DNA from: Orobanche coerulescens
Taxonomy: Eukaryota > Streptophyta > Magnoliopsida > Lamiales > Orobanchaceae
Reading direction: 5' to 3'
Assembly (NCBI GenBank): GCA_033398695.1
Contig: CM065819.1
Span: forward strand, 3,025,501-3,089,500
DNA: 64,000 bases
Under the pieces are notes generated by a model. That model saw only the letters and a list, made by a program, of their open reading frames with translations, did not search any database and was not told the origin of the DNA. The position numbers were made by a program, and so were the translations under genes. This document shows positions 10,436 through 22,147 of the stretch, one piece after another (position 1 is the first letter of the stretch; every line of letters starts with the position of its first letter).

Positions 10436-12181
10436 GAGAACATAGCCATTCCTGCTGGTAGGGTTGACTGTCTTGTCTTAACTCTATCAGTGAACTTTCC
10501 GATGATTTGCTGGATTGGGTGATCTTTGAGCCACTTGGGGATGTCGTCCTCTTCTGGGTTTGTTCCCCCCGTTGGATTGCCCTGGTGGATTTCTGCATCA
10601 ATTGGGTTCTGGTCTGCAACTGGATCAGCTACCGTCTTGTCATCTGCACGCTGGATCTGATCTGCAGGTGAGTCTTTGTCAGCTACAGCTTGGTCTTCAT
10701 CAGCGGCAACTGGATCAGATAGGTTCGGTGATCCTGTCTGATCTGCAGTTGGGTCTTCAGCAGCTGCAGTTGGATCATCAGGTTGGTCTGTAGGTGAGTC
10801 CACCATTCCAGTGTCATGTACAATGACTTCTTCAAGGGTTGCTGACTTGAGCTTGTTCTCAATTAGCTCAACTTGCTTCCTGTACTCAACGGTAGATTCA
10901 TCAAAAACAACATGGGGTGTTTCCTCCCCAACTAAGGTTCTTTTATTAAAAACTCTATATGCCTTGCTTCTTTGTGAATATCCCATAAAGAGACCGTCAT
11001 TAGTTTTAGCATCAAAGGCATTTAGTTGTGTTTTACCGTTGTTGTGGATGAAACACTTACAACCAAAAACATGAAAGTAAGCAACAGTAGGAGTTCTATT
11101 ATTCCAAAACTCATAGGGAGTTTTGCCATGTATCCCTACTATCATACTCCATTGCAGGTGTGACAGTGTGTTGTGACTTCATCCCGAGAATCTTTTGGGC
11201 AGTCATGCGCAATCATGGACCTTGCCGCTTCTTTCAGGGTTCTGTTTCTTCTTTCAGCAACACCATTCTGCTGGGAGTCCTGGCTGCAGAGAGCTCATCT
11301 TTGGATCCCATTACGATCATGTCAGTTATCGCCTTGTTGAGAAACTCTCCTCCTCTATCTGATCTGATCTTGATGATGGACAGGGATTTCTCATTCTGGA
11401 TCCTTCTCAGCAGCTCAGGTAGCTTAGTCAAGGTTTCACTTTTTTATATAGGAAGATAATCCAAGTGTACCTTGAATAATCATCTACTATTACAAGTGTA
11501 TGCTTTCGGCCGCTCAGAGTCCTTGGCTTGATAGGACCAAATAGATCCATGTGGAGTAGATCTAAGATCCTTGTTGTGAGAGTTGTAGGCTGGACTGGCT
11601 TGAACGATGCTGTGGTCTGCTTTCCTTTCTGACATACATCACAAAGTGCTTCCTTCTTGACTGCTTCATTTGGAAGTCCTCTGACCAGCTTCTGAGAACT
11701 GATCTTGTTGATGGCTTTGAAGTTCAGGTGACATAGTCTTTTGTGCCACAGCCATCCATTCTCAGCTACTGTCTTGGATAGAAAACAGGAGTTAGGTGTT
11801 CCTATGTTCCAATCAATCATATAGACATCTCTCCTTCTGAAACCTTGTAGCTTTACTTCTCCAGATAAGATATCTATCACCATACATTTCCAGATGGTGA
11901 AGACTACTAGGTTCTTCTCGTCACAGAACTGGCTTATGCTCAGGAGGTTGTACTTGAGCCCTTTGACATAATGAACTTTGGATATCACAATATTTCCTCG
12001 GTGCAGCTCTCCAAAGCCTTTTGTTTGTCCTCTAGAGCTATCTCCAAAGGTTACATCGGGACCTCTTTCTTTGGTGTATTTGGACAGCATCTTCTTGTTC
12101 CCGGTCATATGCCTCGAGCATCCAGAATCTACAAACCATTCTTCACCTCCAAAATTTGAGCTTGTGGAGATATGGTTGTAG
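10390..12181 (-). pseudogene. Copia protease and integrase, frameshifted
   Basis: Minus strand. The protease active site reads VDSGCSRHMTG at about 12130-12100. It is followed by the GAG-pre-integrase region (WHKRLCHLNF, CDVCQKGKQT zinc-binding motif) and the integrase core: first Asp in LLHMDLFGP, VIVDDYSRYTW, second Asp in KIRSDRGGEF, and Glu in NGVAERRNRTLKEA. Frames change near 11430-11460, near 11280 (a shift that hides the NGVAERR stretch) and near 11145, and again into RT near 10405. The C-terminal part (GCKCFIHNN, DDIPKWLKDHP) is followed by an Asp/Ala-rich linker. Without intact frames the integrase cannot be made from this copy. Confidence 0.85.
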
Positions 12182-14235
12182 TCCTTCCACCTTTTCTACA
12201 ATTAGACAAGCAGAGATTTAGGTACCCAAATCTGTGTGGGTCCTTTGGGGTTAGCTGTTTTCCTGGAGAATTGATTTCTCCTTGGATTGTGAAAGTAGTT
12301 ATTATTATTATTATAACCCTCATAAGGTGTGTAAGGTCGAGGTCTGAATCTCCTGTTGGGATTGTATACTGGATATTCCTCAAAATTTTGATACTGTGTG
12401 CCATTTCTAAATCTTGGCTGAGACCATTTATTGAATCTTTGAAGTCTCCACACTTGTTCATTTTGGAAATTGGGATAACCTTGAGGTTTTCATCTGCCCC
12501 TCCCATTTTGAAATCTGTTTTTAGGGAGTTGTTGGTAATAGTGGGCATGTTGTCTGGGCTGCTGCCTTTGCCTGGGCTATTGCCTAGTCGCCTGTCTAGG
12601 TTGCTGCCTTGTGTAACCTGACTGCAACCTAGACATGTGACTTGGTTGTTGCCTGTTTTTAAATATCGGTTTATATGTAGGATCAACACTCGAGACAATT
12701 GTTTCTCCCTTGATAAACTTTCTTTTAGAACTAGAGGGAGTGTGAGTCCAAGGCCTGATTTGGAATATAGTGGCCTTTTATTGGTACACAATTCTTCCAG
12801 GGTTGAAGACACCTTCAGGGAGGTTATTTCCTGCGCCTGAGTCTTATTTACCTGTGTCAGCTTAGTAAACTCAGCTTTGGCATGAGCAAGTGCAGCTGAT
12901 TTTTCTTTAACTAAAATGGTTAGTCTGTTTATCTCAGCTGTATTAACATCAGCCTGGTTTTTAAAGTCAGCTGCAGTTATCTCAACCTTATTCAGATCTA
13001 GGCTGAGTTTTTCGAAATCATTTTTCAGCTGCCTATTCTCATCTTGCAGCTGAGTCTTCTCTCTTGTCTGATTTGGTGTGCAGATTTGAGTGTTTCAAAA
13101 TCTTTAAATAACTGATTTACCGATTCGTGCAGATCCATATCTTGTGACATGGCTGAACTGTTATTTGAACCGGTGGGTTTAGAAGTTACCTCTACATCAG
13201 CTAGGTTTGCTATCAGACAGTCATACTCTTCATCTTCATCAGAAAAGAATCCGCTGCTTGATTCGACATGCTCCTGGTCTTCTCCGATGAGGGCCTTTCT
13301 TCTATCTTCTTTTCTGCCCACCTCCTTCTTGCTTTCGTCCTTCTTGAGCCCAGGACAGTCCATTTGGATTTTCCGGTCTTGTGACAAATGTAGCACTCTA
13401 CTTTCCAGCTTCTAGCTTTCTGGTTCCTTCTTGGATTCTCCTTATAATTTTTCTTGTATTTGGAGTAGTTCTTTCTAAAGTTGCTGAATCTTTGCATTAT
13501 AAATGCAATTTCTTCCTCAAAATCTAATGGATTTGTAGGCTTTACATCAGATAGGCTCTTGGCAGGGGACTCGGCTGCAAATGCTATTCCCTTCTCTGCA
13601 GGCTCAGTTGAGGATGAACTTGGAAGCTCGAACTCATAAGCCTTCAGATAAGAGAACAGCTCTTGGATCTTTATCTTATTCAGGTCCTTGGACTCTCTCA
13701 TGGCCACGACCTTCATGCTCCATTCAGGGTTGAGAGATCTGAGAACATTCAGTGCCATTTCCCTGTTGCCATAGGTTTTGCCGAGGGAGTTGATCTCATT
13801 AATAATCTCAGTGAACCTTGTGTCCACTTGATCTATGGATTCGCCGTTCTTCATTTTGAAATTGTCAAACTTTTGAATGGCGATTGACAATTTATTTTCT
13901 TTGATTAACTCCGTTCCCTCACACATTAAAGCTAATGTGTCCCAGATTTCCTTGGCATTGTCAAGAGTCTGATATAATACATCTCTGGCCCGGTTATCAA
14001 GATTGGCCAGTTTTCTTTCTTCGGGAGTCAGCTCTGTCCTCTTCTTAGGAATCTTCTCTAGCTTCCCTGCTGCGATCTCCTCTGCTGTGTTGTCCTTCTC
14101 AAAGATGAATGGACCATCCTCGATGATGCACCACATGTCGTCATGAATCGAAGATAAGTGTGCCTGCATCCTTATCTTCCACAGATCATACTCGTCAACT
14201 GAAAACACAGGGAGTCTAGAATGCATGTGTTTCAT
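12182..14235 (-). pseudogene. Copia gag, with frameshift in the zinc knuckle and stops before protease
   Basis: Starts at an ATG at 14235. Residues 1-260 have the copia gag fold signature (WKIRMQAHL, IWDTLALMCEGT, NGESIDQVDTRFTEI, LRSLNPEWSMKVVAMRES). The CCHC zinc knuckle begins CYICHKTG but the frame shifts there (about 13370-13390), with MDCPGLKKDE in the next frame. A further stretch (12453-12202) ends KGPTQIWVPKSLLV followed by in-frame TAA and TAG before the protease. The capsid/nucleocapsid protein would package the element RNA. Multiple lesions make this a pseudogene. Confidence 0.8.
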
Positions 14236-14300
14236 TATAAAATGAGAGTAAAGATATATATCTGATATAGATCTGGTTCGTGAAATAAATGAACCAACCT

Positions 14301-14311
14301 CTCCGATACCA
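14301..14311 (-). other. Primer-binding site of the SIRE-type element
   Basis: Minus strand reads TGGTATCGGAG two bases inside the right (5') LTR, close to the usual plant PBS TGGTATCAGAG complementary to initiator Met-tRNA. Confidence 0.85.
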
Positions 14312-14313
14312 CT

Positions 14314-15724
14314 TGTAGGTCACAAGTCGTCCAGGTACAAGTCTAGAGGGGGGGTGAATAGACTTGTAGAAACTCTTAAACTCTTTTTCACGAAGAGTGA
14401 GTTTCTTCAGCTGATAGGTAAACAAATGACTTGGAGTCGTTTGTTCTTTAATATGTGCGGAAGTCAGCTGATGATGAATAGAAAGCAACTAATGAAACAC
14501 TTAACAATGAATGCAGCAGTTAAAGTATTGATGCAATAAAACAGTAAAGAACGCAGGCGATTATAGTGGTATCAGAGGTGGGGTAATCCTCTACTAATCC
14601 ACTTTTCTCCAAACCAGTTGGAGATGAATTCACTATAATTCTCAACCAGTGATAAATATTACAGTGATTCAAACAAAACTACAACAGCTTCCAACCAGTG
14701 GAAATCCGTGCCGTTGTACCACACTTGACTGCCTTGCACCTCTTGATCCTCGATCCTTGGATGCCTTTACAGTCTCTAACTTCAACCAGTGAAGTACCCC
14801 GAACTCAGGATTATAGACAAGAGTTTTTGTCTTCTCCAACTAAGAGCTTCTTTAAGTATGAACTTTTAGAACCGCTCTTTTCACGATGCTATAGATTGCT
14901 TTTTGATTGCTTGAATGCTTTGATCGCTTGAAAGTATGTTCGCACCGGTGATTGCTCAGTTTCAAATCTTCGGATATATATAGGTCACGATCTCTGAGCT
15001 TTTTCCTTGTAGCCGTTGCAAATCTTTTGAACAAATCCGTCCGTTGGAGGGAGACTTCTTTGTTTAATCTTTCTGAACGTTGCAAGGCTGGATTCCCATT
15101 ATTTTAATCTATCTTCCGACCGTTGTGAAGACTCTGCATGTGATGCGCCGAATCTTTTGATTATAAAACGTTTAAAGTCTTCAAGGTGGGTCTGGATAGC
15201 TTTTTTAATTCATATCTCTTGCGGGAATCACTCCAATTTGTCTCTTCACGTTGCATGTGACTTTCCGTAATACTTGACTTTTTAACGCATGCTGACGTGG
15301 ACTTGGAGTACTTGGCTGACTTTGACTAGGCTGATGAGCAGCTAACATCTCTGCAGTCTGGACCTCTCTGATGTTCACTGTTTGTGACTTATCTGATCAG
15401 GTGACTTGTCTGAGGTACCTTGGCTGCAGTCTGGTCAAACTTCTCTGATTAATTGTGTTGACCAGAACTACTCTGACTCGACTCGACTGATCATCTCTGA
15501 TGGACTTAGCTGTACTCAGTACGACTTAGCCGATTTTAGCCTAACTAATTTTTGGCCTACAGAAGATACTCATTTGGTTCTTCTTTACATTTTGCCAAGT
15601 TTTATACTTAACATATTTGGCCTATGGAAGATACTCATTTGGTTCTTCCTTACATTTTTGCCAAGTAATAAACATTTGATTTTATATTAATGACATCATC
15701 AAAATCTAACAAGTATTCCTAACA
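14314..15724 (-). repeat. 5' LTR of the SIRE-type copia element
   Basis: 1,411 bp from TGTAGG to CCTAACA, nearly identical to 3589-4995. It holds the second copy of the four shared-loop hairpins (14607-14795) and a minus-strand TATA-like box at about 14970-14985. Confidence 0.9.
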
Positions 15725-16159
15725 CCCAACCATGATAAAAAGAACATAGGTATTATTACGTACGTGAATGAGACATCTAATGTACATAAGCTAAGATAAT
15801 CCCTTGTGTTAGTAATAAGGATAATGTGCATAAGTTAACTGGGATACATATGATACATGCAACACGGTGCATATTCAACGACACTTCAGCAATTCTTCAA
15901 CTAGCTAGGCACAAATTTCATGTATATCTTTACATTACTTCATCGATGCATATACTAATCACATTTTCATAACCACACATATGGCGCACAATTATGATGT
16001 AATACTAATATCATAGCATAATTTTAGGAATTTATTATTCTCTTTCCATGTATATGTGATTGTAATTATTATTGTATTTATCTCTAGCCTATATATAGGC
16101 CTAATCTTGTAACCCTAATACTCAAGTTTAGAATATATCATACTTCTTATTCTCTACAT
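15725..16159 (+). other. Probable remnant of a short copia LTR
   Basis: Ends TTCTCTACA directly before a PBS-like TGGTATCGG, and has a TATA box (CCTATATATAGG) at about 16088-16099. A possible LTR start TGTAATACTA lies at about 15999, giving an LTR of roughly 160 bp. The part left of that is AT-rich and unassigned. Confidence 0.5.
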
Positions 16160-17465
16160 GGTATCGGATGGGAGAAACTAACCCTAGCCTATCAACCTTC
16201 TTCTAACCGTCGGCTGGTTCTTCTTTCTTCTCGTTTCCGCCTATCGTTGCTACTCAATGGCGAGCTCCCCCACTTATGATTTGCTCCCATTCTCTACCTT
16301 AATTCATATGATTACTGTTAAGCTATCATCCTCAAATTATCTCTTGTGTAGAAATCAAGTTGAGCCTTTACTCATCTATCATGATCTGTACGGCTTTCTT
16401 GATGGCTCGGATCATCCACCGGCCACTCACGTCACTGACCCCAGTGGGAAAAAGACTCCCAATCCTGAATTTCATGCATGGCATAAACTAGATTAAAAAA
16501 GCAAAAGCTTGCTCATCTCTTCCCTTAATGAAGAAGCTATGGCCACGGTAATATGTTGCACCTCCTCTTGAACCGTCTAGTTTGCCATCGAATCTACCTT
16601 CAGCAACAGCTCCCGACTTAATACCACACGATGAACTTCAAAACCTTAAATGCGGCTCATTTTCCGTCAGTGAATATGGCCGATTGTTCAAAACCCTAGT
16701 GAACAATGTGTTGCTATTGGTCGCCCTTTGGATGATCCACACAAAGCCCATCATTTTTTATCCGGGCTCGGACCCGCTTTCTCGGCCTTATCATCCGCTC
16801 AGATGGCTCGTTCTCCGTTACCAATATTCAGCGACTTGCTTGAAAATGTAGGGAGCTTTGCTCTTTTTGAAGGTTCTTTGGGAGAAATAGATGTCTCAAC
16901 CAATGCGTTTCTCCCTCAAACTCCATCTCGCAGTCGCTCAAACTACTCTCGTGGCCGCAGGAATCAGTCTTCACTCGGTCATGGCCGTGGATGCCATAAT
17001 AGCCTTCCTTGTCATCCGCCCCATTATCAAATATGTCGTGGTGAATGCTATGCTAAGAAATGTCATCAACGATATGCTTGAAACCCAAGTCCAGATGTTG
17101 CAAATTTGGCAGAAGATTTTAATGCAAATTGTGTCGTCTCTCCATCTACTTCTGATTGGTATGTAGATACGGGTGCCTCAGCACACATGACACCTACATA
17201 TTTCTCTCTTGACTCCTTTGCTCCATATACCAGTTCTGATCAAGTAATTGTTGGTAATACTGCTCAAATCCCTATCTCTCATACTGGTACTCTTAATTCA
17301 TCTTGGGATTTTAAATTGTCTGATGTTCTTGTTGTTCCTCATAGTACAAAAAATCTGCTCTCAATAAGCAATGTTACATCTGACTATCCATATAACGTTC
17401 TTTTTAATGATACTATCTTTCTCATTTAGAATTGTTAGGCGAGGGAAATTATAGCAAAAGGCAAG
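16160..17465 (+). pseudogene. Copia gag and protease remnant, plus strand
   Basis: A PBS-like TGGTATCGG at 16160 is followed by a gag ORF from 16257 (LSSSNYLLCRNQVEPLL, YGFLDGSDHPP), broken after about 80 codons, then gag pieces in other frames (HHFLSGLGP, 16728-17081; RGRRNQSSLGHGRG before a degraded CCHC knuckle) and a protease piece 17106-17429 with the active site WYVDTGASAHMT. The element is cut at 17465 by a gypsy-type LTR; IN, RT and RNase H are missing, presumably beyond the nested block. Several stops and frameshifts, so old. Confidence 0.8.
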
Positions 17466-17560
17466 TGTAACACCCCCAAGATATTCAGGATATATTACAG
17501 CACCGTGGACCCCTACATAGGACCCATCAGGCTAACAAATAATACCACTCGTCTAACCAT
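17466..17560 (-). repeat. 95-bp end fragment of a gypsy-type LTR
   Basis: Starts TGTAACACCCCCAAG and resembles the first 95 bp of the neighbouring Tekay-like LTR with clear divergence. It is cut by the Tekay-like element at 17561, so the rest should lie to the right of this window. Confidence 0.65.
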
Positions 17561-17933
17561 TGTAACGCCCCCGAGTTATTCAGGGTATATTACAGCGCTG
17601 TGAGCCCCTCAGTGGGACCCACAAGGCTATTTATACGCAAAACTATGAACTTTGACCAATAAGGTCCAGGTATAATCAAATGGGAAACAACAAAAATGGT
17701 ATTCAAAATCATATCCAATAAATCCGAATACAACACATCACAAATTAATACCATGGCAACACAGGCCGAAACATCAAGGAAACCAAAATCAGTACTCGAG
17801 TACTCAAAAACCATTCCAGTACAACAATTCTAAATGGAACAAATACAAAACATAATCAGAGACAAGAAACGGCATCACACTTGCCCATCATCTTCATGCC
17901 GACCCGGTACATGCCTATTCGCTCTCCTGGAAC

Positions 17934-18688
17934 CTGAAATACAAGAAAGGTATTTCCCCCATATAGGGGTTAGCCGTCGAATAGCTAGTGTAAGTATATC
18001 GAATATAAAACACAATAATCCTCGACAATAAAGTAAATGTAATCATCATCTCATCAATCCAAGACTAGTATTCCGGAATAACTAAATCTAATAGCATCAC
18101 ATCAATACATACATAATTAACCGTGGAACCGCACCAGAGGCTACGGAACCCTCAGAAGACCCATCGGTCCGTCCCAGAGTGGTTAACCCAAAATATCCGC
18201 GGAACCACACCAGAGGCTACATAACCCTCAGAGGACCCGTCGTTCCGTCCCAGAGTGGATATATACAATTATGCCATTCATATATCCTACTTTCAAAGTC
18301 GAGAACGTATAATAATAAACATATACTTGCCTTTGAGACATCGAGAATCAGAAGGAAAAGAGTATAAGTTCGGTAGGTCTGAGAATGCTCTTCCAGTACC
18401 TAAACGATTCGTAAGGAACATGATAATCAATACTCCATATACAAACCACATGAATAAACTCCCAAAACCCGCCTACGATACACGAAACTACGAGGATAAT
18501 CACATAGAAGTTTGGAAATCATCCAAACCCTCTCAAGTCCAAGTACGATACGAACCAATACATATAATCATAGGGGAAAACATGGGTACAGGGTCAATAC
18601 ATCACAATCTCAAAGATCTCAAGCTCCAAAATGGATTAATCAGATGCATCTAAGAAAATCCCCAAAACTAGGGTTCTAAGGAATTTAC
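17934..18688 (-). other. Putative intron inside the Tekay-like LTR, with hairpins at its 3' end
   Basis: Minus strand: donor-like GTAAAT after CCGAATCAAG at 18688, acceptor-like AG at 17935-17934 after TTTCTTGTATTTC. Two short hairpins sit about 20 nt before the acceptor: TAGC/GCTA (17971-17987) and CCCC/GGGG around an AT loop (17956-17969). This is the shortest version (about 750 nt) of the layout seen in three other LTR types. Confidence 0.45.
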
Positions 18689-18864
18689 CTTGATTCGGAA
18701 GGTAGAAACGGATTAGAGGTTGTATAATCATCGTTATCCAACCAAAGATGATGATAGTTGAAGAAGGATCGCCTCAAATAGCCCCAAATCGCCTTCTCCT
18801 GAGATCTCCCATCCCAAATGAGTGAGAATGATGTAAAATGACAAGTGCAGGGGTTGACTGCCCC

Positions 18865-19405
18865 TTATATACTGTGCCGGGCTGGTGCGCGCAAATAATT
18901 GAGGTTGGCGTGCGCTAACGGGGTCACCCGGTAGTCCAGTGGCTTCTGACCTGATGCGTTAGCGCGCGCTACCACACCTTAGCGTGCGTTAACTGGTATC
19001 ATGCACAAATTCTAGTTCACTTCTCAACTACGCTAGCGCGTGCTACAGTTGGGCACTAGCGTGCGCTACGCCACACCAATAGCGTGTGCTAGCCACTGCC
19101 TAGCGCGCGTTACCTGATAGTCCATAAAGTAGGAATATCCCACTACCTCTGCCGACTCAGCCCATTAGCGTGCGCTACAGACGATGTTAGCGTGCGCTAC
19201 TGAATATGAATAGCGTGCACTAGCTAACGCCTAGCGTGCGCTAGCTAACGCCTAGTGTGCGCTAATTCCTAGTCGAGAGAGAAGAATCTGCTACTGCCTC
19301 TACCTAACCCGGATGTTAGCGTGCGCTAAGGCTCAACACTAGCGTGAGCTACTCTGGCAGAGATAGCGTGCGTTAGCTTGTCCTAGCGTGTACTATCAGC
19401 CTGTC
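18865..19405 (-). promoter_or_regulatory. Array of TAGCGYGCGCTA palindromes and TATA box, Tekay-like LTR
   Basis: About fifteen copies or near copies of TAGCGTGCGCTA / TTAGCGCGCGCTA spread over some 520 bp (18885-19405), at irregular spacing of 20-40 bp, followed in the element's direction by a minus-strand TATA box CAGTATATAAGG (about 18863-18874). Family-specific CpG palindromes just before TATA. Confidence 0.65.
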
Positions 19406-19592
19406 TCAGCCCTACCGAAGGGTCCACACAACACGATCATGATCCAAAAAGGTACGAAACTCCAAATCAACATCGACAACATCTCAAAGTGTTAACAAAG
19501 TGACAAAAGAGGAAGTACGGCAAGGTCAAACATTCAATAAAAAGTATAGGTATTACATTCTCCTCCTCTAAAAAGAAGTTTCATCCTGAAAC

Positions 19593-19913
19593 TTAAGAAA
19601 TAAAAAGCTCGGGGAATTCTGATCGCATCGTCTCTTCCATATCCCAAGTCACTTCCTCGACTGCATGTCTCGACCATTGCACTTTAACCAACGGGATGGT
19701 CTTGTACCGAAGCTGCTTCTTAAGACGTTCAAGGATTTTCACCGGCCTCTCCGGAAAGGTGACATCATCGGCTACGTCAATCTCACTATAGTCGATAGTA
19801 TGACTTGGATCCGGCACGTACTTTCTCAACTGAGAAACATGAAAAATGTTATGGATATGATTCATAGCTCGAGGCAACGCCAAGCGATAAGCTAAATCTC
19901 CAACCCTGTCCAA
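19593..19913 (-). pseudogene. C-terminal chromodomain region of Tekay-like pol
   Basis: 106 codons in an open stretch: DLAYRLALP, HNIFHVSQLRKYVPDPSH, then the chromodomain-like part with ERPVKILERL, KTIPLVKVQWSRHAVEEVTW and a terminal FPELF. In chromoviruses this tail reads histone marks and directs integration to heterochromatin. It belongs to the same polyprotein as the integrase upstream, which overlaps it in another frame (frameshift at about 19892-19910). Confidence 0.85.
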
Positions 19914-20868
19914 AATTTCAAACGGTCCGATATATCGTGGACTAAGTTTCCCTTTTTCCCGAAGCGGAAAACTCCTCTGGTCGGTGACACCTTGAGTAGA
20001 ACATGATCTCCCACTTCGAATTCCAAACGTCGACGACGATTATCAGCATAAGATTTCTGACGGCTCTGGGTAGTTAACAACCGGTCCCGGATAATTGAAT
20101 CTTCTCCTTAGTCTCCAACAACATATCTGGTTCCGTTCCGACTAGCTCCGAATCCTCGTCCCAACATAATGGCGATCTACACCGCCTACCATAAAGTGCC
20201 TCAAAAGGTGCCATTTTGATCGACGCATGCCAACTATTATTGTAGGCAAACTCGATCAACAGCAAGTGAATCACCCAATCATTACTCCAGTCTAGGGCAC
20301 AAGCCCGCAACATATCCTCCAACGTCTGAAACGTCTGCTCTGTCTGACCGTCTGACTAAGGATGAAAAGACATGCTCAATCTCAACTCTGTGCCCAATGC
20401 CTGGTGAACGGCTTGCCAAAAATGTGATACGAAATGACCATCTCGATTGGAAATAATGGTATTAGGGGCACCATGCAATATCACAATCTTCGCTATAAAA
20501 GTTCGAGCCAATCTCTCTGGTCCCCAAGTATCCTTAATACCTAGAAAGTGTGCGGACTTGGTCAACCGATCGACGATTACCCTTATCATATTTATTCCAG
20601 CTCTAGTTCTCGGCATCCCAGTGATAAAATCCATAGAGATATCTTCCCACTTACACTCGGGAATGGGAAGCGGTCTCAATAATCCTGCCGGTCGTTGATG
20701 TTCAATCTTGACTTGTTGACACATCAAACACCGCAGTACAAATTCCGTAACATCCTTTTTCATATTATTCCACAAAAAATTCCGTTTCAAGTCATTGTAC
20801 ATCTTACTCGTTACGGGGTGGATTGAGTAAGGCGTAGCGTGAGCTTCTCGGAGAATTCTCTGCCTCAA
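19892..20868 (-). pseudogene. Tekay-like integrase, stop and catalytic substitution
   Basis: Zinc-binding part (H..H..CLMCQQVK), core with first Asp in SMDFITGMP, then IISNRDGHFVSHFW where relatives have SDRD: the catalytic-position Asp reads Asn. An in-frame TAG at about 20356-20358 splits SFHP from SDGQTEQ (where CAG, Gln, is usual), and the Glu-containing stretch EQTFQTLEDMLRACAL follows. Further pieces (APFEALYGRRCRSPLCW; 20080-19892 with GDHVLLKVSPTRGV) are separated by a frameshift near 20077. It would insert element DNA; it cannot in this copy. Confidence 0.82.
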
Positions 20869-21054
20869 CTCTAGATCATTAGGAACATAAAGCCTGTCCT
20901 AAAATCTCAGAATGTTATCCTTGTGGATCATAAAACCAGGGGCTTTCTGTTTAATTACATCTTCCTTCAGTTGAGAGATCATCGGGTCACTCCACTGTTT
21001 CCCTTTGATGTCGTCAACCAAGGACGAAGTAATTTCGAGAGTGCACAACTGTCC

Positions 21055-22147
21055 TTACACTCTTTGAAGCCAAACTTCTATTCCATGCTCGATTAAATCC
21101 TGACAGATCTTCGTCTGAGATGTAAGAACCTCGAGCATATAAAGCGATGCCGATTTGCGGCTCAAAGCATCCGCGACGACATTGGCCTTTCCCGGATAGT
21201 AAAGAATTTCCAAATCATAATCCTTGATCAATTCCAACCAACGTCTCTGTATCATATTCAGCTCTTTCTGTCTGAAGATATACTTCAAACTCTTGTGGTC
21301 GGTATAAATCCAACACGGAGAGCCATGCAGGTAACTCCGCCAAATCTTAAGTGCGAAGACAATTCCGACCAATTCCAAATCATGAGTGGGATAGTTCATC
21401 TCATACGGTTTCAAATGCCGTGACGCAAAAGCTATCATCTTATCATGCTGCATAAGCACAAAACCAAGCCCTTGTCCCTAAGCGTCGCTATAAACTGCAA
21501 ATCCTTCACTACCCTATGGTAACGCTAAATCGGTGTTGATGTCAAACGGCTCTTCAGTTCATCAAAGATCTATTGTCTCTAGACAGTCCAAACAAACTTT
21601 TCTGTCTTTTGGAGTAATTTCGTAAGCGTCCGATCGAGTTTCGAGAACCCCTCGACAAACCAACGGTAATACCCAGTAAGACCCAAAAAGCTACGAACTT
21701 CTTTAACATTTTTAAGCAGTGCCCAATCTAACACTGCCTCAATCTTCTGCGGGTCTACATGAACCCCTTCGTCCGAAACTACATGGCGGATAAACATCAC
21801 TTTTTCTAATCAAAACACACATTTCGAGAATTTTGCATAGAGGTGTTCGGCTCTCAAAACATCTAGAACCAAACTCAAGTGACGGGTGTGTTCCTCCTTA
21901 TCTTGAGAATAAATAAAGATGTCGTCAATAAAGACGACCACACATCTATCAAGGTACTCGATGAATATCTTGTTCATTAATTGCATGAATACTGCCGGCG
22001 CATTAGTTAATCCAAAAGGCATGACCACAAATTCATAATGTCCGTATCTCGTCCGAAACACAGTCTTCACAATATCGGACTCTTTCATCCGGAGCTGATA
22101 GTATCCTAATCTCAAATCAATTTTTGAGAACATTGTGGCTCCCTGCA
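21055..22147 (-). pseudogene. Tekay-like RT (C-terminal two thirds) and RNase H
   Basis: RT resumes at the edge of the nested element with [33 protein letters not shown] and the catalytic [11 protein letters not shown] (22133-21810), then a stop or shift before the thumb piece (21800-21579: [31 protein letters not shown]). RNase H (21459-21055) has [21 protein letters not shown] in two short runs, [18 protein letters not shown] and [10 protein letters not shown]. In-frame breaks at about 21805 and 21460-21580. The N-terminal RT part is at 27158-27356. Confidence 0.85.

Larger units (their letters stand above)
3589..15724 (-). mobile_element. Ty1-copia retrotransposon, SIRE/Maximus type, full length but decayed
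   Basis: A 12.1-kb element with 1.4-kb LTRs (3589-4995 and 14314-15724) that look nearly identical, PBS next to the right LTR, PPT next to the left LTR, and the order gag-PR-IN-RT-RH-extra ORF on the minus strand. The pol order (IN before RT) is copia. LTR length, internal length (9.3 kb), the KGPTQIWVPKS linker and the additional ORF downstream of RNase H fit the SIRE/Maximus lineage. Flanks read CCGAA (3584-3588) and CCCAA (15725-15729), an imperfect 5-bp TSD. Several frameshifts and stops mean it is not autonomous now. Confidence 0.9.
17561..19557 (-). repeat. 3' LTR of the Tekay-like element
   Basis: 1,997 bp on the minus strand from TGTAATACCTATAC (at 19557) to GGGGGCGTTACA (at 17561). 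Directly to its right is the PPT region (minus: GAAACTTCTTTTTAGAGGAG). About 870 bp of the other LTR are visible at 63132-64000 and are colinear. Confidence 0.88.

Noticed and set aside
18885..19405. CRISPR-like regular repeats
   Set aside because: Repeats are 11-13-bp degenerate palindromes with irregular spacing inside an LTR promoter of a plant retrotransposon; no cas genes, eukaryotic context.
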